64,000 bases of DNA, taken from NCBI GenBank assembly GCA_000503195.1, contig AYSC01000009.1:43576-107575 (forward strand). The letters are read 5' to 3'. The position numbers were made by a program, and so were the translations under genes. Below, one piece after another: positions 25,053-32,719 of this stretch (positions within the stretch are counted from its first letter, which is position 1; every line of letters begins with the position of its first letter). The notes under the pieces were generated by a model that was not told where the DNA came from, searched no databases, and was given only the letters and a program-made list of their open reading frames with translations. The stretch comes from Blastomonas sp. CACIA14H2. GTDB lineage: Bacteria; Pseudomonadota; Alphaproteobacteria; Sphingomonadales; Sphingomonadaceae.

Positions 25053-26174
25053 ATGAAGCACCGCATCCTTCTTGCCCTTGCCGCAACCGGCCTTCTCGGC
25101 GCAACCGCTTTCGGTCTCTACGGCATCGAAGGCCGCGCTGCCGATAGCGGCGAGGCGATGATCGTCGATGTTCCTGGTGTGCCCACCGCTGCGCTGAACG
25201 CCGAGATCGACAAGCTGTTCAGCGAGGACGAATTCGCCGACACGCGGGCGCTCGTCATCATGCGCGGCGGCGAGATCGTCGCGGAGCGCTATGCGCCGGG
25301 TTATGACCGCGACACCCGTTTCATCAGCTGGTCGATGGCCAAGAGCGTGACCGCGGTGCTGGTCGGGCTGATGGTCGCGGACGGGCGGCTCGCGCTCGAC
25401 GCCCCTGCCCCGGTGCCCGACTGGCAGCGCCCCGGCGACCCGCGCGGTGCCATCACGCTTCGGCACCTGCTGCACATGTCCTCGGGGCTTCAGCATACCG
25501 AGGCGGGCGATCCGCCGTTTCAATCGGACGAAGTGCGGATGCTGTTCCTCGACGGGCGCGACGATATGGTGCGATATGCCGCCGGCCAGCCGCTCGAGGC
25601 CGAGCCGGGATCGAAGTTCGAATATTCGACCAACAGCAGCGTGATCCTGTCCGACATCATCACCCGCCAGCTGACCGACAGCAAGGACCCTGACGTCCGC
25701 CGCCGCGCGATGCTTGATTACATGCGCGGGCGACTGATCGAACCGCTCGGCATGACCTCGATGGTGCCCGAATTCGACGCGACGGGCACGCTGATCGGCG
25801 GATCGATCATCCAGGCCAATGCCCGCGACTGGGCAAAGTTCGGCGAATTCCTGCGCAACAAGGGCTCGATCGCGGGCAACCAGTTCCTCACCCGCGGCTG
25901 GGTCGATTTCATGCTGACAAGCTCGCCCAACGATCCGGCCTATGGCGGGCATATCTGGCTCAACAAGCCGCGCCCGGAAGGCCGGGGCAAGGTGCTCTAT
26001 CCCGATCTGCTGCCGTCCGATCTGTTTGCGGCGCAAGGACATCTCGGCCAGTTCGTCATCGTCAGCCCCAGCCAGCGGCTCACCGTCGTGCGGCTGGGCA
26101 AGACGCAGGACGATGTGCTCGATCCGGTCGAGGAGCAGCTGGGGCGGATCATCGCGCTGTTTCCCAGGGGCTAG
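25053..26174 (+). CDS. Serine hydrolase of the beta-lactamase/NylB-like family
   Basis: The 373-residue protein has a signal peptide or N-terminal anchor (about residues 5-23) and a class C beta-lactamase fold. The SxxK motif is S94-M-A-K97 in 'SWSMAKSVTA', and the tyrosine motif is Y191 in 'FEYSTNSS'. The third element near the C-terminus is 'QGHLGQFVIV'. 'YST' in place of the usual YxN is closer to 6-aminohexanoate-dimer hydrolase-like esterases than to true beta-lactamases. The substrate is unknown; a periplasmic esterase or amidase is likely. Two alternative starts lie 12-15 bases upstream. Confidence 0.88.
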   Translation: MKHRILLALAATGLLGATAFGLYGIEGRAADSGEAMIVDVPGVPTAALNAEIDKLFSEDEFADTRALVIMRGGEIVAERYAPGYDRDTRFISWSMAKSVTAVLVGLMVADGRLALDAPAPVPDWQRPGDPRGAITLRHLLHMSSGLQHTEAGDPPFQSDEVRMLFLDGRDDMVRYAAGQPLEAEPGSKFEYSTNSSVILSDIITRQLTDSKDPDVRRRAMLDYMRGRLIEPLGMTSMVPEFDATGTLIGGSIIQANARDWAKFGEFLRNKGSIAGNQFLTRGWVDFMLTSSPNDPAYGGHIWLNKPRPEGRGKVLYPDLLPSDLFAAQGHLGQFVIVSPSQRLTVVRLGKTQDDVLDPVEEQLGRIIALFPRG

Positions 26175-26230
26175 GCCAGCCGCGAAGCTTCTGTCAGGTT
26201 GATCCCCGATGATTCGCCGGGGGATTGCCG

Positions 26231-26839
26231 ATGAGACTGTTCCGATTTACCGCCATGCTTCCGCTGTTGCTTGCCATGCCTGCCATGGCGCAGGACGGTT
26301 CGGGCTATGCGTCCGCGCAGACACGCGAAGCAGCGCCGTTCGTCGCGGCCGATTTCAAGGTTCCGACGCTGGTCGAAGGGCCGGATTTCAAGCTCGTCCC
26401 GCTCGGCCCCGATCTCGTTAGAATCGATTTCGACGCATACATGTCATCGATCGAGCATCTGCAGAAGACCTTCACGCGCTCGGCCGCCTGGCCGCATCCC
26501 GGCATTACCGATGCCGATGCAATGAAGGACATGGTGACCGAACAGGGCCGGTTCCAGCGCCGCGAATCCTTCGCCTATGCCGTGCTGACCCCCGACGGAA
26601 AGCGCGAGCGCGGCTGCGTCTATGTCTATCCCAGCCCCGTGCCCGGCTATGACGCGATGGTCACGCTCTGGGTGACCAAGGCCGAATATGATGCCGGGTT
26701 CGATGCAAAGTTCTATGCCTGGGTGCAGCAATGGATCGCCAAGGACTGGCCGCTGCGCAGCGTCGCCTATCCGGGCCGCGCGATCGACTGGGGCACCTGG
26801 GACGCGCTCGAGGCCGCGAGCACGGCCAAGGCGGGATGA
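26231..26839 (+). CDS. Secreted hypothetical protein
   Basis: The 202-residue protein has a signal peptide ending near 'PAMAQ' (about residue 21). The mature part is a single alpha/beta domain with 'FDAYMSSIEHLQKTF', 'FAYAVLTPDGKRERGCVYVYPSP' and 'VTLWVTKAEYDAGFD'. The middle strands, 'YAVLTPDG...GCVYVYP', recall an acetyltransferase (GNAT) core as seen in uncharacterised proteins, but the signal peptide argues against a cytosolic enzyme. I cannot assign a function. The start at 26231 follows GGGGGAT, and that purine run pairs with ATCCCC at 26203-26208, so the site may be partly sequestered in a hairpin. Confidence 0.75.
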   Translation: MRLFRFTAMLPLLLAMPAMAQDGSGYASAQTREAAPFVAADFKVPTLVEGPDFKLVPLGPDLVRIDFDAYMSSIEHLQKTFTRSAAWPHPGITDADAMKDMVTEQGRFQRRESFAYAVLTPDGKRERGCVYVYPSPVPGYDAMVTLWVTKAEYDAGFDAKFYAWVQQWIAKDWPLRSVAYPGRAIDWGTWDALEAASTAKAG

Positions 26840-26841
26840 TG

Positions 26842-26960
26842 CCCTCTCCCGTCCCGCCTGCGGGAGGGGTGCCCGAAGGGCGGGGTGGGAGCGACGTTGC
26901 CACTGAACTGGCCACCCGGTCCGGCAAGCCGGACCTGCCCCTCCCGCAAGCGGGAGGGGA
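26842..26960. repeat. Paired GC-rich hairpin repeats between convergent genes
   Basis: The left unit (26842-26891) contains CCTCTCCCGTCCCGCCTGCG and ends in GAAGGGCGGGGTGGG. The right unit (26936-26960) contains CCCCTCCCGCAAGCGGGAGG. About 44 bases separate them, including a CCGGTCCGGCAAGCCGG palindrome. The left unit shares its layout and tail with the repeat at 5744-5791. The pair fills the space between the convergent secreted protein and PhzF genes and probably also ends both messages. Confidence 0.75.
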
Positions 26961-26970
26961 GATTGCAGGA

Positions 26971-27780
26971 TCACCGCAGCCGGAACGTCCCCGTCACCAC
27001 CGTGAAGCACTCGCCCGCCAGCACAGCGCGGTCGCCGTCGAGCGTGCAGTGGAGCAGCCCGCCGCGCTGGCTCGCCTGGAACGCGGTGAAGCTGTTGCGC
27101 CCGAGTCGCGCGGCCCAGAACGGGGTCAGCACCGCGTGCGCCGAGCCGGTCACGCTGTCCTCGTCGACGCCGGCGCCCGGCACGAACACGCGGCTGAGCA
27201 CATCGGTATCCTTGCCCGGCGCGGTGCAGATGAACTGGTGATCGCCCAGCGCCGCCAGCGCCTTGAAGTCCGGCGAGAGCGTCAGCACGTCATCGGCATG
27301 GTCGAACAGCAGCACGTTGTAGCGGCCGGGATGGACGTGATATTCGCTCGGCAGGCCGCCCAGCAGGCTGGTCCAGTCGGGCAGCGAGCCAGGCTCGGGC
27401 GGCAGCGCGGGCAGCGAGAGCGAGAGCATCTCGCCATCGCGGCTGACGCTGAGGACACCCGCCTTGCGCGTCAGGAAGCGCACGGTGTCGCCGGCAAAGC
27501 CCTGTTCGAACACATAATGTCCCGAGGCGAGCGTGGCATGGCCGCACATCGCGATCTCGACCGCCGGCGTGAACCAGCGAAGCTCATACTCCGCCTCGTC
27601 GCTGTCGATCGGCACGATGAACGCGGTCTCGGCGAAATTGTTCTCCTCGCCGATCGCTTGCAGCACTTCATCCTCGGGCCAGGCGGCGAGCGGCATCACC
27701 GCTGCCTGGTTGCCGGTAAATGGACGGTCGGCAAACGCGTCGATATGGCAATAGGGCACGGTGTCGGGCAGGTCGGTCAT
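26971..27780 (-). CDS. PhzF family isomerase-like protein
   Basis: The 269-residue protein has the diaminopimelate-epimerase-like fold of the PhzF group. The N-terminal block is 'HIDAFADRPFTGNQAAVMPL', with the conserved glutamate in 'EENNFAETAFI'. Later blocks are 'ELRWFTPAVEIAMCGHATLASG' and 'VFVPGAGVDEDSVTGSAHA'. PhzF isomerises a dihydro-hydroxyanthranilate in phenazine synthesis, but most homologues occur outside that pathway, and no phenazine genes are present here. It lies directly downstream of pdxH on the same strand with 11 bases between them, so the two are likely co-transcribed. Confidence 0.9.
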   Translation of the reverse strand: MTDLPDTVPYCHIDAFADRPFTGNQAAVMPLAAWPEDEVLQAIGEENNFAETAFIVPIDSDEAEYELRWFTPAVEIAMCGHATLASGHYVFEQGFAGDTVRFLTRKAGVLSVSRDGEMLSLSLPALPPEPGSLPDWTSLLGGLPSEYHVHPGRYNVLLFDHADDVLTLSPDFKALAALGDHQFICTAPGKDTDVLSRVFVPGAGVDEDSVTGSAHAVLTPFWAARLGRNSFTAFQASQRGGLLHCTLDGDRAVLAGECFTVVTGTFRLR

Positions 27781-27791
27781 CGCGAACATCC

Positions 27792-28370
27792 TTACGGGTA
27801 AAGCAGGCCTTCGTCCCAGCCGCTTGCGGTGCGGGTGAAGACGCGGCGGTGGTGCAGCCGGTGGTCGCGATCCTCCCAGAACTCGATCCGTTGCGGCGTC
27901 ACGCGGAACCCAGACCAATGCGGCGGGCGAGGCACGGGCTTGTCGGCGAACAGCTTCTGCACTTCGGCAAAGCGCTGCTCGAAGATGCGGCGGTCGGGCA
28001 ACGGGCGCGACTGGTCCGAGGCCCAGGCCCCCAGCTGCGAATCGCGCGAGCGGGTGGCGAAATAGGCGTCGGCGGTGGCATCGTCGACCGGCGTCACCGG
28101 ACCCTCGATGCGGATCTGGCGGCGCAACGACTTCCAGTGGAACAGCAAGGCCGCATGCGGATTGGCGAGCAGTTCGCCGCCCTTGCGGCCCTCGTAATTG
28201 GTGTAGAAGATGAACCCGTCGGGCCCATGGCCCTTGAGCAGCACCATGCGCACCGACGGATGTCCGCCGGCATCGGCGGTGGCGAGCGCCATCGCGTTGC
28301 TGTCGTTGATCTCGGTTTCGCGCGCCTTGATGTACCAGTCATTGAACAGCACAAAGGGATCGTCAGCCAT
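27792..28370 (-). CDS. pdxH: Pyridoxamine 5'-phosphate oxidase
   Basis: The enzyme uses FMN and oxygen to convert pyridoxine or pyridoxamine phosphate to pyridoxal phosphate. The 192-residue frame contains 'MALATADAGGHPSVRMVLLK', 'FIFYTNYEGRKGGEL' and 'LLFHWKSLRRQIRIEG'. The C-terminal part holds 'SQLGAWASDQS', 'WSGFRVTP' and 'IEFWEDRDHRLHHRRVF', all family signatures. The ATG at 28370 is preferred because it follows AGGA at a good distance; in-frame ATGs at 28376 and 28418 are possible, and the last would lie inside a likely operator. It heads a two-gene unit with the PhzF gene. Confidence 0.95.
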   Translation of the reverse strand: MADDPFVLFNDWYIKARETEINDSNAMALATADAGGHPSVRMVLLKGHGPDGFIFYTNYEGRKGGELLANPHAALLFHWKSLRRQIRIEGPVTPVDDATADAYFATRSRDSQLGAWASDQSRPLPDRRIFEQRFAEVQKLFADKPVPRPPHWSGFRVTPQRIEFWEDRDHRLHHRRVFTRTASGWDEGLLYP

Positions 28371-28404
28371 GTCCATCCTGTCTCGTTTCAAGGCCGGTTG
28401 CTTG

Positions 28405-28428
28405 ACTGCCTTAGCCATATAAGACAGT
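28405..28428. promoter_or_regulatory. Inverted repeat in the pdxH/ABA4-like divergent region
   Basis: ACTGCCTTA and TAAGACAGT form 9-bp arms with one mismatch around a 6-base spacer. The site lies between the divergent starts of pdxH and the ABA4-like gene, 35 bases upstream of pdxH, in an AT-rich patch containing CATATAAG. It looks like a binding site for a dimeric regulator, not identified. Confidence 0.45.
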
Positions 28429-28504
28429 GATATGCCGGGCCTGCGCGGCTTATGGCGCAGCCGCTGGCGGTTGAACAGGGTTTTGCGAAGGGGAGCGCGC
28501 GCCG

Positions 28505-28966
28505 ATGTGGGAGCAGATTTTCGGGATCGCCAACCTCGTCGCGATGATCGCCTGGGCGGTGCTCATCCTCGCCCCGCGCCGCGACATGGTGATGCAGGCC
28601 TTGTTCTTCGGGCCGGTTCTGCTGCTCGCGCTGGGCTATGCGACTGGCCTCACCCTCGTCCTGACCGGTGTCGTGCCGACCGGCGGGGGCGCGGATTTCT
28701 CGACGATCGAGGGCGTGCGCGCCATCTTTGCCAGCGATGCCGGAGTGACCATCGGCTGGGTCCATTATCTGACCTTCGACCTGTTCGTCGGGCTGTGGAT
28801 CGCGCGCAACGCCGATGCGCATGGGCTCAGCACCCTGAAAGGACGGCTGATCCAGGCGCCGATCCTGTTCTTCACCTTTGCCGCAGGGCCGTTTGGGCTC
28901 GGGCTTTACATCGTGCTCCGGATGATTTTATGGCGCGGCCCTTCCGACCGCCGCATCCCGGCTTGA
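28505..28966 (+). CDS. ABA4-like (DUF4281) integral membrane protein
   Basis: The 153-residue protein has four predicted membrane segments. The DUF4281 pattern is visible in 'IFGIANLVAMIAWAVLILAP', 'GWVHYLTFDLFVGLWIARNA' and 'GPFGLGLYIVLRM'. The plant member ABA4 is needed for neoxanthin formation from violaxanthin. In bacteria the role is untested, although sphingomonads do make oxygenated carotenoids. No carotenoid genes are next to it here. An AAGGGGAG ribosome binding site precedes the ATG at 28505. Confidence 0.85.
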   Translation: MWEQIFGIANLVAMIAWAVLILAPRRDMVMQALFFGPVLLLALGYATGLTLVLTGVVPTGGGADFSTIEGVRAIFASDAGVTIGWVHYLTFDLFVGLWIARNADAHGLSTLKGRLIQAPILFFTFAAGPFGLGLYIVLRMILWRGPSDRRIPA

Positions 28967-29030
28967 AAAATGCCCTGCCCCTACCCCAGATATTGTTGTA
29001 AATCGGCAACAATGGATAATTTCACCAACA

Positions 29031-29984
29031 ATGGCGACCACATTCATGGCTGATCCCTATGCAATTCTCGGCGTGTCCAAGGGCGCGAGCGAGAAGGACA
29101 TCAAGAGCGCGTACCGCAAGCTCGCCAAGGAGCTGCACCCGGATTACAACAAGGACAATCCGGCCGCGGCCGCGCGCTTTTCCGAGGTGACGCGCGCTTA
29201 TGACCTGCTCTCCGACAAGGACAAGCGCGCGCGCTTCGACCGGGGCGAGATCGATATCGACGGCAACCCGGCGGCGCCCTTCGGCTTTGGCGGCGGCGGT
29301 TTCCGCCAGCAGAGCCGGTCGAGCGACAATGCGGGCTTTTCCGGTTTCGGCAATGACGGCATCGACTTTGCCGACATTTTCGACGGGCTGTTCGGCGGCT
29401 TTGGCGGTGGGGCGCGTGGCAGCAGTTCCGGCCCCTATGCCGGCGCGCGCCAGAGCGCGCCCAAGGGTGCCAATGTCGCCTACAAGATGGCGGTGGATTT
29501 CACCGATGCCGCAACCTTGAAGCCGCAGCGGATCACGCTGGCCGATGGCAAGACCATCGACCTGAAGCTGCCCAACGGCGTCGAGACCGGCACCAACATG
29601 CGCCTGTCTGGCAAGGGCCAACCGGGACCCGGCGGCCCCGGCGACGGCATCGTTACCATCGAGGTGCGCCCGCACCGCTTCTTCCGCCGCGATGGCGACA
29701 ATGTCCGGCTCGACCTGCCGATCACGCTGAAAGAGGCGGTCGCGGGCGGCGAGGTACGCGTCCCCACGGTCGATGGCGCGGTGATGATGAAGATCAAGCC
29801 GGGCAGCCAGTCGGGCCAGCAGATGCGCCTCAAGGGCAAGGGCTTTCACGGCAAGAACGGCGTGCGCGGTGACCAGATCATCGAGTTGCAGATCCGGCTG
29901 CCCGAGGGCGGCGATGCGGCACTGAGCCAGTTTGTCGAAGGCTGGAGCACGAATTACGATCCGCGCGCCGGGCTGCTGGGCTGA
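29031..29984 (+). CDS. DnaJ-type co-chaperone without zinc finger (CbpA-like)
   Basis: The 317-residue protein begins with a J domain ('DPYAILGVSKGASEKDIKSA', with the HPD tripeptide in 'LHPDYNKDN') that stimulates DnaK. A Gly/Phe-rich linker ('FGFGGGGFRQQ', 'FGGFGGGARG') spans about residues 80-140. Two C-terminal client-binding domains follow ('VRPHRFFRRDGDNVRLDLPI', 'VPTVDGAVMMKIKPGSQSGQ'). The CxxCxGxG zinc region of DnaJ is absent, which makes it CbpA-like. A start at 29046 (MADPYAIL) matches homologues better than the ATG at 29031; neither has a clear ribosome binding site. Confidence 0.9.
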   Translation: MATTFMADPYAILGVSKGASEKDIKSAYRKLAKELHPDYNKDNPAAAARFSEVTRAYDLLSDKDKRARFDRGEIDIDGNPAAPFGFGGGGFRQQSRSSDNAGFSGFGNDGIDFADIFDGLFGGFGGGARGSSSGPYAGARQSAPKGANVAYKMAVDFTDAATLKPQRITLADGKTIDLKLPNGVETGTNMRLSGKGQPGPGGPGDGIVTIEVRPHRFFRRDGDNVRLDLPITLKEAVAGGEVRVPTVDGAVMMKIKPGSQSGQQMRLKGKGFHGKNGVRGDQIIELQIRLPEGGDAALSQFVEGWSTNYDPRAGLLG

Positions 29985-29999
29985 GCGTAGCGCGACGGA

Positions 30000-30893
30000 A
30001 TGGCGATCAGCGATCTGACCCGGCCCGACAAGCGCCAGCAATTGCTGGCGACATCGCGCGCGATCGTGATCGAAGTCGCAGGCAATGTCATGACGCATGG
30101 CGGCGTGGTCGCGGGCAATTTCGCCTATCTCGCCCTGCTCAGCATCTTTCCGTTCTTCATCGTCGCAGCGGCGCTCGGCGGCGTGTTCGGGCGAAGCGAA
30201 TATGGCGCTGAAGCCGTGCAGGGCTTCCTCGCCGCCGTTCCGCCCAGCGTCGCCTCGGTGCTCGCCGCGCCGATGGAAGCGGCGATGTACGCCCGCACCG
30301 GGGCGCTGCTCTGGCTCGCCGTGCTGGTGGGGCTGTGGACCACCGCGAGCCTGATCGAATCGATCCGCGCCGTGATCCGCCGCGCTTATGGCACCGAGAG
30401 CAACAAGCCCTTCTGGAAATTGCGATTGGGATCGATGGCGCTGATCATCCTTGCGGTGATCGCGACGATGCTTGCGCTGAGCGTCCAGGTCGTGCTCGCG
30501 GGCGCTGCGGAAGTGATCGCCACCAGCCTGTATTTCCCCGGAGAGCCGCTGGCGCTGGTGGTGCTCAGCCAGCTGTTCACCTTCGCGGTGCTGCTGCTGA
30601 TGCTCTATCTCGTCTATGGCATGCTGACCCCGCTGCGCTATCGCGAGGCGGGCCATCCGATCTGGCCCGGCCCGGTGTTCATCGCGGTCTGGTGGATGCT
30701 GTGCCTGGCGATTCTGCCTCGGTTTCTCGGCACATTTGCCGATTACGACCTGACCTATGGCAGCCTGGCGGGCGTGATGGTGAGCCTGATTTTCTTCTTT
30801 CTCATCGGCCTTGCTATGGTAATCGGGGCCGAATTGAACGCCGCCATTGCGCGGGCGCGCGGCGGATTGCCGCAGAAAACGGACAAGAACTGA
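30000..30893 (+). CDS. YihY/BrkB family inner-membrane protein
   Basis: The 297-residue protein has six predicted membrane spans. The family's opening block is 'VMTHGGVVAGNFAYLALLSIFPFFIVAAALGG', and near the end lies 'ADYDLTYGSLAGVMVSLIFFFLIGLAMVIGAELNAAI'. These proteins were once annotated as ribonuclease BN by mistake; the real function is unknown. The gene starts 15 bases after the dnaJ-type gene and is followed 11 bases later by fabI, so the three probably form an operon. Confidence 0.92.
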   Translation: MAISDLTRPDKRQQLLATSRAIVIEVAGNVMTHGGVVAGNFAYLALLSIFPFFIVAAALGGVFGRSEYGAEAVQGFLAAVPPSVASVLAAPMEAAMYARTGALLWLAVLVGLWTTASLIESIRAVIRRAYGTESNKPFWKLRLGSMALIILAVIATMLALSVQVVLAGAAEVIATSLYFPGEPLALVVLSQLFTFAVLLLMLYLVYGMLTPLRYREAGHPIWPGPVFIAVWWMLCLAILPRFLGTFADYDLTYGSLAGVMVSLIFFFLIGLAMVIGAELNAAIARARGGLPQKTDKN

Positions 30894-30904
30894 AGGATCA
30901 TGAA

Positions 30905-31708
30905 ATGGACGGACTGATGAAGGGCAAACGCGGCCTCATCATGGGGCTTGCCAACAACAAGTCGCTTGCCTGGGGCATTGCGCAGAAGCTCGCCGAACAT
31001 GGCGCCGAGCTGGCGTTCAGCTATCAGGGCGAGGCGCTGGGCAAGCGCGTCATTCCGCTGGCGGCAGAGCTGGGCAGCGATTTCACCTTCGATTGCGACG
31101 TGTCGGACATGGCCGCGCTCGATGCCGCGTTCGAGACGCTGGCGGCGCGCTGGCCCACGATCGATTTCGTCGTCCACGCCATCGGCTTTTCGGACAAGAA
31201 CGAACTGCGCGGCCTCTATGTCGATACCAGCCTCGACAACTTCCTGATGACCATGAACATCTCCGCCTATTCGCTTGTCGCCGTTGCGAAAAGGGCGCGC
31301 GCGATGATGCCGAACGGCGGCTCGATCGTGACGCTGAGCTATTATGGCGCGGAAAAGGTGATCCCGCATTACAACGTGATGGGCGTCGCCAAGGCCGCGC
31401 TCGAAACCAGCGTCAAATATCTCGCCAATGACCTCGGCCACGAGAACATCCGCGTCAACGCCATCTCGGCAGGTCCGATCAAGACACTGGCGGCGAGCGG
31501 CATCGGCGACTTCCGCTACATCCTCAAATGGAACGAATACAACGCGCCGTTGCGCCGCAACGTCACCATCGACGACGTTGGCGGCGCGGGCCTGTATCTC
31601 TGCTCCGACCTCTCCTCGGGCGTCACCGGCGAGACGCATCATGTCGATTCGGGCTATCATGTCGTCGGCATGAAACAGGAGGACGCCCCGGACATCGCGC
31701 TGGATTGA
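30905..31708 (+). CDS. fabI: Enoyl-[acyl-carrier-protein] reductase (NADH)
   Basis: The 267-residue protein is a FabI-type short-chain reductase that performs the last reduction of each fatty-acid elongation cycle. 'GLANNKSLAWGIAQKLAE' binds NADH. The active-site tyrosine and lysine are in 'YYGAEKVIPHYNVMGVAKAA' (Y-x6-K), and 'AISAGPIKTLAASGI' forms the flexible substrate loop. The start at 30905 follows GAAGGATCATGAA. It lies 11 bases downstream of the YihY gene and 6 bases upstream of the DUF4160 gene. Confidence 0.96.
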   Translation: MDGLMKGKRGLIMGLANNKSLAWGIAQKLAEHGAELAFSYQGEALGKRVIPLAAELGSDFTFDCDVSDMAALDAAFETLAARWPTIDFVVHAIGFSDKNELRGLYVDTSLDNFLMTMNISAYSLVAVAKRARAMMPNGGSIVTLSYYGAEKVIPHYNVMGVAKAALETSVKYLANDLGHENIRVNAISAGPIKTLAASGIGDFRYILKWNEYNAPLRRNVTIDDVGGAGLYLCSDLSSGVTGETHHVDSGYHVVGMKQEDAPDIALD

Positions 31709-31714
31709 CGCGCC

Positions 31715-31957
31715 GTGCCGACGGTCCTGCGAGAGCGTGGCTTCCGGCTCTTTTTCTATTCAGACGAAGGAAGCCCCCTCGAGCCCTGTCATGTCCACGT
31801 GACCAACGGCGACGGCGAGGCCAAGTTCTGGCTTGGTGATGAAGTATCGGTGGCCTATAATCACGGGCTGAACCGGCGCGATCTGTCGATGGCCATGCTT
31901 ATCGTCCGCGCCCACCGCAGCGTATTGGAAAGGGCCTGGCATGGATATTTCGGTTAG
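31715..31957 (+). CDS. DUF4160 domain protein, possible toxin-antitoxin partner
   Basis: The 80-residue protein starts with GTG and has the DUF4160 pattern: 'GFRLFFYSDEG', 'EPCHVHV' with two histidines, and 'AKFWLGDEVSVAYNHGL'. DUF4160 genes very often precede DUF2442 genes, as here, where the two frames overlap by 17 bases. The pairing has been proposed as a toxin-antitoxin-like module, but no activity can be inferred from the sequence. It begins six bases after the fabI stop, so it may be read from the fabI promoter. Confidence 0.85.
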   Translation: MPTVLRERGFRLFFYSDEGSPLEPCHVHVTNGDGEAKFWLGDEVSVAYNHGLNRRDLSMAMLIVRAHRSVLERAWHGYFG

Positions 31958-32195
31958 CCCGACCTCGGCGCATTGCGATGACGAAACTTTGTGGGTCAAC
32001 CTTTCGGACGGACGCACGCTTGGCGTCCCGCTGGTCTGGTTTCCGCGGCTGCTGGATGCGACGCCGGAACAGCGCGCCGCGGTGACCCTGTCCCCGCGTG
32101 GTCTTCACTGGGAAGAAATCGACGAGGATATTTCGGTCGCAGGGCTGATTGCCGGTCGCGGCGACCAGACCCGCCCCTCCTCTCGCGCCGCCTGA
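31941..32195 (+). CDS. DUF2442 domain protein
   Basis: The 84-residue protein matches DUF2442: 'LWVNLSDGRTLGVPLVWFPRLLDA' followed by 'GLHWEEIDEDISVAGLIAG'. It overlaps the DUF4160 gene by 17 bases in another frame, which suggests coupled translation at a set ratio. DUF2442 proteins resemble small DNA-binding or antitoxin-like partners. The role is unproven. Confidence 0.85.
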   Translation: MDISVSPTSAHCDDETLWVNLSDGRTLGVPLVWFPRLLDATPEQRAAVTLSPRGLHWEEIDEDISVAGLIAGRGDQTRPSSRAA

Positions 32196-32220
32196 CAGCC
32201 TGCGCTGGATTGATTGAACC

Positions 32221-32640
32221 ATGACCGATCCCGCTCTGTGCAAGAAGCTGGGCTGCAAGCCTGGATCGGTTCTCCTGCTCATCGATTGCCCCGCGGCCGT
32301 CGCTTCGCGGCTTCCCGAGGGAGAAGCGGCGGATCAGCCCACGCTCATCCTGGCCTTCGTGCGCGACAAGGCGGCGCTAAGCGCGACCGCGCCTGGCGCA
32401 ATCGCCGCCTATCGGCGCGGCGCGGCCTTGTGGTTCGCCTATCCCAAGAAATCGGGCTCGATCGTCTCCGACATGTCGCGCGATGACGGGTGGGACAGCC
32501 TCTCCGCACTGGACCTGCTGCCCGTCACCCAGATCGCGATCGACAGCGACTGGTCGGCACTGCGCTTTCGCTATCGCGACGAGATCGCCAGGCTGACGCG
32601 GGCCAGCGATTTTCCCGGCAAGGCTGCGCGCGGCGATTGA
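32221..32640 (+). CDS. DUF3052-like protein
   Basis: The 139-residue protein has 'KLGCKPGSVLLLIDCP' at the start, 'ALWFAYPKKSGSIVSDMSRDDGW' in the middle and 'LDLLPVTQIAIDSDWSALRFRY' near the end. These blocks resemble the DUF3052 family and related small proteins of unknown role. No membrane segment or signal is present. It lies 25 bases after the DUF2442 gene and 79 bases before aroC. Confidence 0.75.
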   Translation: MTDPALCKKLGCKPGSVLLLIDCPAAVASRLPEGEAADQPTLILAFVRDKAALSATAPGAIAAYRRGAALWFAYPKKSGSIVSDMSRDDGWDSLSALDLLPVTQIAIDSDWSALRFRYRDEIARLTRASDFPGKAARGD

Positions 32641-32719
32641 AGCCTCGCGGCTCTCTGGACAGCGCGCGCGCAATGCCGCAAAGCGCGCGCGACCCTTTTC
32701 TGCCTGACGGGACAGCCGC

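Noticed and set aside
25053..26174. The serine hydrolase as an AmpC-type beta-lactamase resistance gene
   Set aside because: It keeps SxxK but has YST rather than YxN and lacks a clear KTG box. It is closer to esterase-type or NylB-like members.
26971..27780. PhzF as a sign of a phenazine biosynthesis cluster
   Set aside because: No other phz genes are nearby, and the family is widespread in bacteria that make no phenazines.
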